A stretch of DNA of 64,000 bases from RHLJ01 sp040222455 (GTDB taxonomy: Bacteria; Bacteroidota; Rhodothermia; Balneolales; Balneolaceae), in contig JAVKDD010000011.1 in the NCBI GenBank assembly GCA_040222455.1, forward strand, positions 434,001-498,000. The letters are read 5' to 3'. Within the stretch, counting starts at the first letter, position 1, and each line of letters begins with the position of its first letter. Positions 30,001 to 37,492 of the stretch are shown here, piece after piece. Made by a program: the position numbers and the translations under genes. The notes below the pieces were generated by a model that ran no database searches, had not been told where the DNA came from, and worked only from the letters and a program-made list of their open reading frames with translations.

Positions 30001-31334
30001 TGAAAGATTTTTCGGGAAGTTATAAACGAACTAAAAGTGGAAGCCAACCCGGATATAGTGGAGAATCTCAGATTTTTTATGCTTTCAATAGTCCTGGTTC
30101 TGATAATTACTCTCCTCCATTCGGTTACAGAATTGGTTTACAGGATAGAATTCCTAGAGAACAACTCGTTGGTAATTTAAACGGACAAAATGAAATCCGT
30201 TTTCCTGCAAATAATAGGTATGCAGATATCATCTCTGCAGGGACAAGAATTACACCATTAAAAAATATTACTGTAGATCTAGATTGGAGTGCATCTATTT
30301 CAAATACAATTACTGAAAATATAACTGTTGGAGTTAATGGAGATATTAGCTCAACCACTACAGAATCGGGCAGTTATACAACTTCTGTGTGGGCTTTTGG
30401 AGCTGGTTATGAAGACTTTTTTGAAAGACAACTTGGGGCGGCTTACGACGATTTGGTTGAAGGGAGTAATGTATTAAGAGATTCATTAGGTAATAACGAC
30501 GGACGAGCTGTATTAAACAGAAATACACTTCAGGATGATTTTAGAAAGGCATATTTAGGTGGCGGAAGTACAGGAAGAGGAGATAAAGGGTTTTTGGCTT
30601 TTCCAGTGCCTCAATGGAGAATTAACTGGACACAATTTGAAAAATTTATTCCTTTTTTGGGAAAACATATGAACTCAGCTACTTTGATTCATTCCTATAG
30701 AGGTACCTATAAATTAGATTGGAGTTTAAATGCAGTTACAGGTTTGCAATCAGGAAAATCATTGGGATCATTTTCAGTACTCGATGAGCGAGGATTGTAC
30801 GAACCCAGCTCGATTCGGGTCGAACAACGGTTTTCGCCACTAGCTAAACTAAATGTTACCTGGAAATCAAATCTAAGAACTGAACTGGGTTACGATCGAG
30901 GAAATATCTCCTCTTTTGCAATCAACAGTAATAGGGTTACCGAAACTTTAACAAGAGGGGTTGATTTCGCAGTTAACTACACGTTTAGAAATGTGAAGAT
31001 TTCTTTTTTACCAAAAGTTAAGAATAACATTGATATGAGCATCCGGGGAAGTTTTAAAAACGATACCGAGAATAGCTTTAAGTTAGATACCGACCTCAGT
31101 AATGCATTGGCAGATCCTGATCAGTTGCCTGATCCAGGGCAAGCTCCCATCGATAGTAAAAGAACAACCGAGCAAAAAAGATTAAATGGGTCATTCACTC
31201 TGGGTTATCAGATTTCAAGAACTATTTCGTCAAATTTTGAATATACCTATAGTCGAATACAGTCAAATCAAATTCCGACACGGACAAATCACGATATCAG
31301 GTTTAATGTTAGGATAGCAATTCGTTCTCGATAG
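24069..31334 (+). CDS. sprA: SprA, type IX secretion translocon / gliding motility outer-membrane protein
   Basis: The 2421-residue protein begins at a GTG codon with a signal peptide ending VNAQ. Its length and composition (many alternating strands, GSxN and turn-rich loops, and blocks such as LFGIKAVSELGPLKVTSAVS and FIDDFEGAEYSISF) match SprA, the very large beta-barrel that forms the type IX secretion channel. Near residues 1970-1985 there is a highly charged KRKKEIED stretch. The C-terminus ends with a strand, DIRFNVRIAIRSR. Other por/gld/spr genes are not in this window. The 3' end overlaps lnt convergently by 26 bp. It shows that the organism encodes a type IX secretion system. Confidence 0.92.
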   Translation: MSIFFKLFNIVTLALLCNVLLEVHQVNAQASTDSLETEVVADSTLEGIKFYSFNKPSVISSFPVETNRRKKLYGFQPGFDNTSVSWDTVSTYKIKRTIYNRELFKPTVVDFNEFSALVKQRQKRAIQALLVEDARSQEESGRGLLDFKINVPGGENSAFTTIFGTNEVNLRVNGSANMNVGASIQKLDDGTLPPDLRTRVDPTFNQNLQLNIQGTIGDKLTIATDWDTERQFDFENRLSIVYKGYEDEIIKSIEMGNVSMETGNSLVSGGKSLFGIKAVSELGPLKVTSAVSQQRGKNSTKTISGGSQEIQINLKPADYDDGRHYFLDFFNRNVFEQALADPQNILQPYQVTELYVYIRKATDIAQDENAIPAIALLDLGVNTSANGLPGNIYDRFEESDLDALRSTESTATNEDFNASSQEYVDASFELLEEGIDFDFNRALGFISMRISINSGDAIAVAYVYNDPVTGAPVEVGEFPSKVSEGDRLYLKLLRPGGMTTTDRAWPLTMRNIYSLGVSGITPDGFELEITDTRANIPVINLPDRNQTLLEDLGLDRVNSEGAIGSDNIVDFTGITLDASTGKLMFPYLEPFGERIKVLLDGAVEDTVRNTYAFTELYNVKQTDARASSKNGNYSITGSSSGGVSGSFTLGFGLVEGSVKVFANNVELSEGSDYEVDYSFGSLNILNDKYLAPGQEIEVEYENNQFSIIGQKNFTGVRAEYTVSEDIKIGSTYFKLNEQPLSDKIRIGNEPINNTVLGLDGKAQFDTPWLTRLIDRIPLLQTKTPSNFTFTGEFAQIRPGVAQTNAVQEAIDSGDLFSDEENGLVFIDDFEGAEYSISFLNPTRWHLAAPPAAIPGYDDSYFIDPNNSVPQTITDKKARADLRSQFSWYSIPRNIESISGSDVTEESRLIRIDEVFQGREIVNASDALLTPLDIYFDPSQRGQYNYNRDLKSLLENEPNRTWGGMTAVIPPGQEDLVQNNIEFLEFWVQPVLPDGQDGTGQEQFYEGKIYLDLGIISEDIVPNVRLNTEDGLATVLKNLTEDDPDGDSRSYIPPSPPVPLGQFSNSNRQLEDVGLDGAPNPGTPGAEGRDEGTLFSDFIQSIRDSYGEGSEMALMVEQDPSNDDYVYYAERQVSELKLNKRFHRMLGYHDGNTPESSANSDKTAITLRPDTEGLVSASSIQQANSYFQYEIDFNPADRLQLEIGSEGTYIVDKVTPGTSELRSWYLVRIPLSDFKRKFGDAESFQNISYMRLWMSGYERPFTLRFATFEFIGSQWRKVTELTETPATQDNFKISTINIEENASREPFPYRQPDGSIRALNRGAQVQALQNEQSLVLTVNDLGPEEIHMVKRVYPGNLNLLNYSNVRMFVHGEGFQNRGDAELVVRLGTDLENNFYEYRQPVTPSEPRNFSYNINDQGQLSEEAQEIWRYEENSMNIIISAFNVLKQLRDEENADPADLFERAGLLGDDAVPGAVLAIRGNPSLDRVSEIGLGIRNPYNPMDTGTTGDPSLDAELWLNELRVSGFDNEFGWAANAKSSVKLADFATLNANVTRRTNGFGGLDSRLGERSTSDQIGYGLSTTVNMHKLIPDRFGWNFPVSISNRRNTQTPKFLPDQGDIRLTDFEDAVNANEELTSGEKNSLIDAKISDIQTVSENFSFNMSNISKTGSKSKLAQYTIDNLRLSYVFNKGYSKNPQLIFQNSWDYKASVQYNLRLQRVKLVRPFAFTENIPIAKALSGLRLGYLPSSISTSSTFTRRYDESRRRNLADPTSLQSLNQQHAFTQQNNFSLNYALTKSIPITFSNSSSFDLSSAGIRNRDVNGVDSTSFDVLPTFEVLKGVVSDSLSARRSTYSERFTASWRPDLNKLESLNWLTYSISYGGGYQWNNSPRGSNLGASVTNNFQLDNSLRVNTDRIFNKLGFFTKIKTADTKETNERKSAKAKRKKEIEDEVADSLRTPRPEPEIFKDLNYIGRKAFLAVFSMKDFSGSYKRTKSGSQPGYSGESQIFYAFNSPGSDNYSPPFGYRIGLQDRIPREQLVGNLNGQNEIRFPANNRYADIISAGTRITPLKNITVDLDWSASISNTITENITVGVNGDISSTTTESGSYTTSVWAFGAGYEDFFERQLGAAYDDLVEGSNVLRDSLGNNDGRAVLNRNTLQDDFRKAYLGGGSTGRGDKGFLAFPVPQWRINWTQFEKFIPFLGKHMNSATLIHSYRGTYKLDWSLNAVTGLQSGKSLGSFSVLDERGLYEPSSIRVEQRFSPLAKLNVTWKSNLRTELGYDRGNISSFAINSNRVTETLTRGVDFAVNYTFRNVKISFLPKVKNNIDMSIRGSFKNDTENSFKLDTDLSNALADPDQLPDPGQAPIDSKRTTEQKRLNGSFTLGYQISRTISSNFEYTYSRIQSNQIPTRTNHDIRFNVRIAIRSR

Positions 31335-32877
31335 GTTTTTTTAATACGAATTTACCTGCAATCAAACCGCCTAAACTTAATAGCAAAGAAAGATAAGATA
31401 GCCAATCACCAAACTTAGTATAGAAGGTTTGTGTGTTTCTTTTTGGGATGCTGGAGTTAAATCCTGTTTTAATCCAATAGTCTGTTTTCTGCTCAATAGT
31501 ACCATCCGGTCTGATAATTCCTGAGGTACCGTTATTTGCACTTCGAACAATCCAGCGGTCGAATTCGATAGCTCTTAATCGAGCATAAGAAAAATGTTGT
31601 AAGTGACCACTCGAATTTCCCCACCAACCATCATTGGTTATAATGGTTATAAAATCAGCCCCATTATTAACAAACTCTCTTGTCCAGCTTGGATACACCG
31701 AATCGTAGCATACAAGGCCAGGTGATCTGAAATTTGAAATTTCGAGCATGTCTGGTGTACTTCCTTTACCGTAACCTGCTTGATAACTCCAATCAACCCA
31801 ACCAAAAATATCTATGGAATTAAAAAAATGAACATAGGGAAAGCGTTCTACAAATGGCACTAAGTTAGCCTTGTCATATCGAGATTTATTCCCATTTTCA
31901 TCAACAAAAAGAGTTGCATTAAAAATGTTATAAGCGACTCCACTTCTCAAAGATCGATGTAAAGCAGGAGTATTTTCTTCTTCATACGTTGTAACTAGTC
32001 CAGTCCCAACTATAAAACTATTATTCCAACTTCTTGCAGAATCTGCTATTCGATTGGTTGTTCCTGAATCCATATAAATTGGTCTGTCGATAGCATTTTC
32101 TGGCCAAACGATTAAATCTGTCTCATTGGTTTTGATTTTATTTGTAAGTGAAAAAAGACTATCCAATACTTCTGAAGGACCACTCATGCCTCCATAATCT
32201 GCATAAGAATCATGATTTGGTTGGATTACAGAAACATTGATAACATCCGAATTGCCATCTAAAGTATTATTTGAAGCAAAGTAGATTAGCGAAGCAGTTG
32301 GTAAGAGTAAAAGTGAGCAGATAGTAGAAACAGTAAGCACTTTGGTTTTAAGTTTAAGAGCCTGAACCGCAATTGCGGCTGTAAATACAACCCAAAAAGA
32401 AATGCCAAGATGTCCTGTAACTGATATAAACTGTATTAAGCTAATTTGGTTAGACCAAGCATTTCCAATTGCTAGCCATGGCCAAGCTAAATCCCAATTA
32501 TGATGGAGGAATTCATACCCTACCCAAGCCGAAGCCTGAAGAAGTGCGATTAAAAAGGGAGAGGAAAACTTCTTATTAAAAAATTGAGCAAAACAAAGTG
32601 GAATGGTCATCAATACACTATTGGCAAGAATTGCTGCTACTCCAGCACCAATACTTGCCATCATTAGCCAATAGGTAGTTGCTATGTTCCAAACTAAAAA
32701 GCCTATATAACTGAAATAAGCAGTTTGCTTATAGCTTTCACACTTTTCAGAAAGAATGAGGAACAACATAAAAGCAGGAAAGCTCAGAAAAGAGAGGTTA
32801 ACTGGAGGGAAACTCAACCCGAGAAGTACTCCTGCTAATATTGAAATTGCCCACTTATTTTCAAGAAATCGATTCAT
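31309..32877 (-). CDS. lnt: Apolipoprotein N-acyltransferase (Lnt)
   Basis: The 522-residue protein has about seven TM segments (residues 10-200 and a C-terminal one near 490-510) and a nitrilase-like periplasmic domain. The catalytic triad is visible as Glu260 (VWPENAID), Lys336 (YDKANLVPF) and Cys390 (GLVCYDSVYP). It adds the third acyl chain to lipoproteins, in keeping with the many lipoproteins encoded here. It overlaps rsmI by 4 bp and its 3' end overlaps the sprA 3' end. Confidence 0.94.
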   Translation of the reverse strand: MNRFLENKWAISILAGVLLGLSFPPVNLSFLSFPAFMLFLILSEKCESYKQTAYFSYIGFLVWNIATTYWLMMASIGAGVAAILANSVLMTIPLCFAQFFNKKFSSPFLIALLQASAWVGYEFLHHNWDLAWPWLAIGNAWSNQISLIQFISVTGHLGISFWVVFTAAIAVQALKLKTKVLTVSTICSLLLLPTASLIYFASNNTLDGNSDVINVSVIQPNHDSYADYGGMSGPSEVLDSLFSLTNKIKTNETDLIVWPENAIDRPIYMDSGTTNRIADSARSWNNSFIVGTGLVTTYEEENTPALHRSLRSGVAYNIFNATLFVDENGNKSRYDKANLVPFVERFPYVHFFNSIDIFGWVDWSYQAGYGKGSTPDMLEISNFRSPGLVCYDSVYPSWTREFVNNGADFITIITNDGWWGNSSGHLQHFSYARLRAIEFDRWIVRSANNGTSGIIRPDGTIEQKTDYWIKTGFNSSIPKRNTQTFYTKFGDWLSYLSLLLSLGGLIAGKFVLKKPIENELLS

Positions 32878-33557
32878 TCTGTATACCCTTTACCTGCCAC
32901 AACAACTACAATTTCACCTTTGATAGAATCACGAGAAGTGAATTCTTCTTTTAATTCTGAAATTGTTCCACGCTGTATTTCTTCAAATTTTTTAGTGAGC
33001 TCTCGTGCAACAGCAGCTAATCGATCTTCACCAAAGTATTTTTCTAGTTCTACAATGAGTTTTAGAAGCCTGTTCGGACTTTCATAAATGATGAGAGTGC
33101 GTTCTTCTTCAGCAAGCTGCCCCAATCTTTTTTGTCGCCCTTTTTTATGAGGAAGAAATCCTTCGAAAGAGTAACGATCGCAGGGGAGACCGCTTGCAAC
33201 CAATGCAGTGGTAGCTGCGTCTGGCCCAGGGATTACACATATAGTATGACCTTCATTTTGAGCTGCACGAACTGCTAAAAACCCAGGATCAGAAATTCCT
33301 GGCATTCCTGCGTCACTAATTAACGCTACATTTTGATTGGCATTAAGGATGTTAATTAAATGTCCAACTTTTTTATGCTCATTATGTAAGTGAAATGAAA
33401 AGGATGGTTTATCAATTCCAAAATGTTTTAATAGTTTGCCTGAGGTTCGGGTATCTTCACAAGCTATATAGTCGACAGACTTTAACGTTTCCACAGCCCG
33501 TGATGAAAAATCACCCAGGTTACCAATTGGAGTTGCAACAATATAAAACGTAGACAA
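32874..33557 (-). CDS. rsmI: 16S rRNA (cytidine-1402 2'-O)-methyltransferase (RsmI)
   Basis: The 227-residue SAM-dependent tetrapyrrole-methylase-fold enzyme has the RsmI motifs IVATPIGNLGDFSSRAVETL, CEDTRTSGKLL, LISDAGMPGISDPG and GPDAATTALVASGLP. It methylates C1402 of 16S rRNA with RsmH. It forms a tight operon with lnt (4-bp overlap). The length is at the short end of the family, which lacks the C-terminal extension in some Bacteroidota. Confidence 0.95.
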   Translation of the reverse strand: MSTFYIVATPIGNLGDFSSRAVETLKSVDYIACEDTRTSGKLLKHFGIDKPSFSFHLHNEHKKVGHLINILNANQNVALISDAGMPGISDPGFLAVRAAQNEGHTICVIPGPDAATTALVASGLPCDRYSFEGFLPHKKGRQKRLGQLAEEERTLIIYESPNRLLKLIVELEKYFGEDRLAAVARELTKKFEEIQRGTISELKEEFTSRDSIKGEIVVVVAGKGYTE

Positions 33558-33696
33558 AACTTTAATCTTAAATTAGTGGGTTAACTTCTCATTTTCTTTA
33601 TCAAAAAGTAAATCAATAAATAATGGTTCAATTGGAAATTAAGAATTACTTTTCAATATAAATTAATCAGCAATTTAAAGGATACTATACATTACT

Positions 33697-34083
33697 ATGA
33701 ATTTTAAACCATCTGGATTAAATCACATTACCATAAGAGTAAATCGTATTGATGCTTCTAAAGAATTTTATGGAGAAATTCTTGGTCTAGAGCTTATAAA
33801 AACGATGGGGCAAAGTATGGCTGTTTATGATATTGGCAATGGCGATACACTGGTTATTGTTGAAGCAGAAACTAGCTATGATCCAACTTCAAGAGATTTT
33901 AGAGTTGATCACTTCGGATTTTATGTAGACTCCCCAAAACAGGTTGACGAAATAGCTACTTACTTTAGAGATAAAGAAGTTACCATAATGAGTGGTCCTG
34001 CAAATAGAAAGAAAGGACGCTTTGTTTTTGTAGCAGATCCTGATGGCAATATGATTGAGTTTTTTTATGAAGAGAAAGCTTAA
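33697..34083 (+). CDS. VOC-superfamily (glyoxalase/dioxygenase fold) protein
   Basis: The 128-residue protein has two beta-alpha-beta-beta-beta modules: LNHITIRVNRIDASKEFYGEILGLEL and VDHFGFYVDSPKQVDEIATYF. Candidate metal ligands are His10, His in VDHFGF and Glu in NMIEFFY. The C-terminal FVADPDGNMIEFF is a classic VOC ending. It could be a lyase, dioxygenase or resistance protein; the sequence does not decide. Its stop overlaps the convergent carbonic-anhydrase gene by 4 bp. Confidence 0.85.
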   Translation: MNFKPSGLNHITIRVNRIDASKEFYGEILGLELIKTMGQSMAVYDIGNGDTLVIVEAETSYDPTSRDFRVDHFGFYVDSPKQVDEIATYFRDKEVTIMSGPANRKKGRFVFVADPDGNMIEFFYEEKA

Positions 34084-34772
34084 AACTCGAGAAGTTCAAC
34101 ATCTCTTATTTCAAAAAAGTCTTCCATTTTCCAATCGGTATTTATTACAATTCCACCAATTAGATAAAGTTTAATATCTGTAAGTTCAGGGCTTAGTACG
34201 TTAATAATACGTTTCAATTTTTCATGAATATCTATGTAGGCAAAATCAGTTGCTTTTTTAAGAGGGAATTTATCTTTCAGAATTTCTTCTCTGTATTGGA
34301 TTAAATGCTTAATTACACGAGCCTGTTGATAATCCAATGGGTTATCAATCGGTAATTCTTGATTTTGTTCGACTGCACCTAAAGCGCCTACTAAGGAACC
34401 ACAACAAGTGGTTAAACCAAATTGATTCTGTCGATTCACTTCACCTAAAATGCCGTGCTCTGAAACTCCAACATGAGGGCCATAAATAATCATAGCACAA
34501 CCATGAGCAGGAGCATGACTTAAAAAAGCATTAAAACCTGTTACTCCAACAAAAGGTAGCCCTGAGATACCACCCAGCCTAAATGGACCTGGACCTGCAA
34601 ATATAGAATTTAAATCTTGAAGAAAATTATTCAGCTCATCACTACAAATAGAAGTAGCCCAAATTGTGTCATCGGGACTTATATCCATAGCCTTAAAATT
34701 AGAAAGAATCTTTTCTTGAAAATCAGACATTAAAATTGCATCAGGAAAGTGTTTTGGAATAGTTGTATACAT
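34080..34772 (-). CDS. LCIB/LciC-type beta-carbonic anhydrase-like protein
   Basis: About 230 residues from the ATG at 34772; the longer frame from 34814 adds a hydrophobic stretch not expected in this family. It resembles the limiting-CO2-inducible protein B family of algae and bacteria: HFPDAIL start, SICSDEL (Cys43, Asp45), IIYGPHVG (His100), GEVNR and TTCCGSLVGA (Cys123/124). The Cys-His-Cys set fits a beta-CA zinc site. It would interconvert CO2 and bicarbonate in the cytoplasm. It is divergent from the LysR-sbtA-sbtB genes, which supports a role in inorganic-carbon supply. Confidence 0.8.
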   Translation of the reverse strand: MYTTIPKHFPDAILMSDFQEKILSNFKAMDISPDDTIWATSICSDELNNFLQDLNSIFAGPGPFRLGGISGLPFVGVTGFNAFLSHAPAHGCAMIIYGPHVGVSEHGILGEVNRQNQFGLTTCCGSLVGALGAVEQNQELPIDNPLDYQQARVIKHLIQYREEILKDKFPLKKATDFAYIDIHEKLKRIINVLSPELTDIKLYLIGGIVINTDWKMEDFFEIRDVELLEF

Positions 34773-35097
34773 AGTAAACGATTTCAAAATTGGAATGCCA
34801 TAATACAAAAACAAAAAAGAAGTAGTAAATAAAACAGCTATTTAAATTGACAGTTTCCGATTGGTAATATTCTTCTTGTACAAAAGAATTAGCTACTTCA
34901 CGATTAATCTTAGTATAGTTTTCAGTTTTACTCACCACAAACGAATTGTATTCATCTTGTTATTAAAATGAATCCATTATTTCAGTAGGTAAACTTGTTC
35001 CAGAGCATATTAAACCTATAATATTTAATCAGAATTTAAGGCGTTCGATATATAAGTATTAATGAATATATTTATTGAATTATATAAACTCTTATTT
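34773..35097. promoter_or_regulatory. Shared divergent regulatory gap, carbonic anhydrase / LysR
   Basis: 325 bp, AT-rich, no convincing gene. The 21-bp element ATTAAA-N9-TTTAAT at 35009-35029 includes the T-N11-A core of LysR operators and resembles the TTA-N7/8-TAA sites of CbbR/CmpR-type regulators. It lies about 70 bp upstream of the regulator's start, as expected for autoregulation and divergent control. Confidence 0.45.
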
Positions 35098-36000
35098 ATG
35101 TCATATTCTCTACATCAACTCAAAGTATTTGCTGCAGTAGCTCGAAATAAAAGTATGACCAGAGCCGCAGAAGATCTTTATATGAGTCAACCTGCAGTAT
35201 CTATTCAAGTAAAAAAGTTACAGGAGCATTTTGAAATTGAACTTTTCGAAGTGATTGGGAAACAACTCTATTTAACAGAAGCAGGTAAAGAGCTATTTGA
35301 AACTCAAAAAAGAATAGAAGCTGAATTAGAAAACTTAGATATGGCCTTTCATGAATTTAAAGGTTCACTTCGAGGAGATTTGAAATTGATTGTGGTATCA
35401 ACTGCCAAATATTTTATGCCCTATGCTCTAGGACTTTTCAGAAAGCAAAATGAACAGATAAATATCTCCTTAAAAGTAACCGATAGAGTAGAACTTATAG
35501 AACACCTTAAACAAAATAATTATGATTTGGCGGTTGTATCTCAACTTCCACCCGATGTTGACCTTGAGGTTGAAGAATTTCTAATAAATCCATTACATAT
35601 TGCTGCGCCAATCAATCACCCTTTGGTGGGTAATAAGAATCTGAGAATCAAGGATTTAGAAAGTTATGATTTTGTTATACGTGAAAAGGGTTCAGGAACC
35701 AGAATGGTTATGGAAGAACTATTTAAAAAGGGAAAAATTGAACCTAGAACTGTAATGGAATTGAGTACAAATGAAGCAGTAAAACAAGCTATAATGGCAG
35801 ATATCGGCATTTCATTAATATCTGAGTACAGTATGACCATAGAGAGGTCGATGAACCGAATTAGTGTTTTAGATATTGAAGGATTTCCGTATATCAATAA
35901 TTGGAAATTGATTTATTTGAAAGGAAAAAAACTAAGCCCAGTATCAAGAAGTTTCATCGATTTTTTAGTTTCTACCGATGTGAGTAAATGGTTACCATAA
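35098..36000 (+). CDS. LysR-family regulator, CbbR/CmpR-like by context
   Basis: About 300 residues from the ATG at 35098; an upstream in-frame ATG (35062) would add residues before the conserved LHQLKVFAAVARNKSMTRAAEDLYMSQPAVSIQVKKLQ helix-turn-helix. The effector domain spans about 90-290 (LRGDLKLIVVSTAKYFMPYALGLF). In CbbR/CmpR proteins this domain senses metabolites tied to carbon status. Its neighbours are a carbonic anhydrase and a bicarbonate transporter, so control of bicarbonate uptake is inferred. A terminator-like hairpin follows it, so sbtA probably has its own promoter. Confidence 0.85.
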   Translation: MSYSLHQLKVFAAVARNKSMTRAAEDLYMSQPAVSIQVKKLQEHFEIELFEVIGKQLYLTEAGKELFETQKRIEAELENLDMAFHEFKGSLRGDLKLIVVSTAKYFMPYALGLFRKQNEQINISLKVTDRVELIEHLKQNNYDLAVVSQLPPDVDLEVEEFLINPLHIAAPINHPLVGNKNLRIKDLESYDFVIREKGSGTRMVMEELFKKGKIEPRTVMELSTNEAVKQAIMADIGISLISEYSMTIERSMNRISVLDIEGFPYINNWKLIYLKGKKLSPVSRSFIDFLVSTDVSKWLP

Positions 36001-36001
36001 C

Positions 36002-36034
36002 AAAATCGAATAGGTAAAATTTCGATTTTTATTT
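36002..36034 (+). terminator. Terminator after the LysR gene
   Basis: AAAATCGAA (36002-36010) pairs with TTCGATTTT (36021-36029) around a 10-nt loop, followed by TATTT. The stem is AT-rich, so moderate strength is expected. Confidence 0.6.
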
Positions 36035-36083
36035 AGCTTCGATCGCTTTTAAAATTTCGATATTAAAAATATAATTTCAATAC

Positions 36084-37040
36084 ATGGAATCACTTTTATC
36101 TAATTTCGCTTCACCTGTTGTATTGGCATTTGTCTTAGGCATCCTTGCAAAGGTTCTAAAAAGTGATTTGGAAATCCCTAAACCTCTCTATCAAGGGTTA
36201 TCTATTTACTTACTTTTAGCAATAGGTTTAAAAGGAGGAGTTGAACTGAGCAAAACACCTTTCTCGGAATTCGTTTTGCCAGCGGCTGCTACATTGTTTT
36301 TAGGATGTTTAACTCCAATAATTGCTTTTGCTGTACTTAGATATATTGGAAAAATTGATCTAATTAACTCTTCTGCAATTGCTGCACACTATGGTTCTGT
36401 ATCGGCAGTAACCTTCATAGCTGCAATTAGTTATTTAGAATCCTTAGATGTCAATCCAGAAGGATTTATGCCGACCTTGGTTGCAATCTTAGAAGTACCT
36501 GGAATAATAGTGGCACTGATTATACCTCAAATGATGAGTAAAGGGGGTGGGTCATTTAAAAAAGCTTTTCGTGAAGTAGTTACGGGGAGTAGTATTATCT
36601 TGCTTCTGGGAGGTTTACTCATTGGATTTATAGCTGGTCCCATAAAGTTTGAAGCGGTAAAGCCATTCTTTGTAAGTGGATTTCAGGGCGCTTTAGTTTT
36701 ATTCCTTCTTGAATTAGGTATGGTAACAGCCCGAAGATTACAAGATTTAAAAAAGGTTGGTTTTTTTATTGTAGGCTTTGCTATAATAATTCCAATTATA
36801 CATGGCATACTTGCTATTTGGATTGGGTTATTAGCAGGGTTGAGTATCGCAGGCGCTACCGTACTTGCCGCCATGGTTTCAAGTGGCTCTTATATTGCAG
36901 CTCCGGCAGCTGTTAGAATTGCTTTACCAAAAGCGAGCCCTTCATTATATCTTACCGCCTCTTTAGGGATCACATTCCCATTTAATATTACTCTGGGAAT
37001 TCCACTTTATTTTTTAATTGCACAATGGATGGGAGCTTGA
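36084..37040 (+). CDS. sbtA: SbtA-type sodium-dependent bicarbonate transporter
   Basis: The 318-residue inner-membrane protein has about ten TM helices in two inverted repeats and the SbtA (DUF897) hallmarks: YQGLSIYLLLAIGLKGGVELSK, SAIAAHYGSVSAVTFIAA and, in the second half, AAMVSSGSYIAAPAAVRIALPKA. The AHYGSVSAVTF segment contributes to the substrate/sodium site in cyanobacterial SbtA. It would import bicarbonate with sodium. It is followed with no gap by the PII-like SbtB gene, the standard arrangement. Confidence 0.9.
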   Translation: MESLLSNFASPVVLAFVLGILAKVLKSDLEIPKPLYQGLSIYLLLAIGLKGGVELSKTPFSEFVLPAAATLFLGCLTPIIAFAVLRYIGKIDLINSSAIAAHYGSVSAVTFIAAISYLESLDVNPEGFMPTLVAILEVPGIIVALIIPQMMSKGGGSFKKAFREVVTGSSIILLLGGLLIGFIAGPIKFEAVKPFFVSGFQGALVLFLLELGMVTARRLQDLKKVGFFIVGFAIIIPIIHGILAIWIGLLAGLSIAGATVLAAMVSSGSYIAAPAAVRIALPKASPSLYLTASLGITFPFNITLGIPLYFLIAQWMGA

Positions 37041-37041
37041 T

Positions 37042-37344
37042 ATGAAACTCACAGAATTATTCTTAGTTACTATTATTACAGAAAGGATTTTCAGAGATGA
37101 TATTCTTGAAAAGATTAAAGAACTTGGCGCAAAAGGCTACACATTGACAGATGCTACAGGCGAAGGGTCTAGAGGTGTGCGAGCTAGTGATTGGGAAGGT
37201 AAGAATGTAAAAATCGAGGTGGTGGTTAGTAACGAAGTAGGTAACTCGATTATTGATTTTATAGCAGATGTTTATTTTGAAAATTACTCAGTCATCGCCT
37301 ATGCTTATCCAGTTAGTGTAGTAAGAGGCGAAAAGTACATATAA
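37042..37344 (+). CDS. sbtB: SbtB-like PII-family regulator of SbtA
   Basis: 100 residues from the ATG at 37042, one base after the sbtA stop; a frame from 37018 would overlap sbtA. It has a ferredoxin-like PII fold with KLTELFLVTIITERIFRDDILEKIKELGAKGYTLTDATGEG and a T-loop region at about 41-55 (SRGVRASDWEGKN). The C-terminus ends VVRGEKYI and lacks the Cys-containing redox R-loop of cyanobacterial SbtB. By homology it binds adenine nucleotides and gates SbtA at the membrane. Confidence 0.85.
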   Translation: MKLTELFLVTIITERIFRDDILEKIKELGAKGYTLTDATGEGSRGVRASDWEGKNVKIEVVVSNEVGNSIIDFIADVYFENYSVIAYAYPVSVVRGEKYI

Positions 37345-37361
37345 ATTCCGAATCTTTTCCA

Positions 37362-37379
37362 GGTTGGTACGTACCAACC
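37362..37379. promoter_or_regulatory. Perfect 18-bp palindrome
   Basis: GGTTGGTACGTACCAACC lies 18 bp after the sbtB stop and about 40 bp before the operator/promoter of the next gene. It has no T tract, so a dimeric-repressor site is more likely than a terminator. Confidence 0.55.
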
Positions 37380-37403
37380 AAAATAGTGGTCTCAAAATAC
37401 TGT

Positions 37404-37460
37404 TTTGATACGTCTCAAATTCTAGTGAGCCGATTTAAAGGTTTCTAAAAGAGATATTTG
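37404..37460 (+). promoter_or_regulatory. Operator/promoter copy 1 of the DUF2807/AraC locus
   Basis: CGTCTCA-N8-TGAGCCG (37411-37432) is an imperfect 7-bp inverted repeat. It is followed by a -7-like GATATTTG at 37453-37460, 33 bp before the start codon. The same arrangement with the same 49-bp phasing occurs at 39288-39344. An adjoining TCTCAAAA-N5-TTTTGATA repeat lies just upstream (37390-37410). Confidence 0.6.
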
Positions 37461-37492
37461 TAGTGTATTCAAAACAATAAAATAGATTCGCT

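Noticed and set aside
34741..34938. Minus-strand 65-residue frame between the carbonic anhydrase and LysR genes
   Set aside because: Tyr/Phe-rich low-complexity sequence in AT-rich DNA; it overlaps the likely regulatory region and the 5' end of the carbonic-anhydrase gene.
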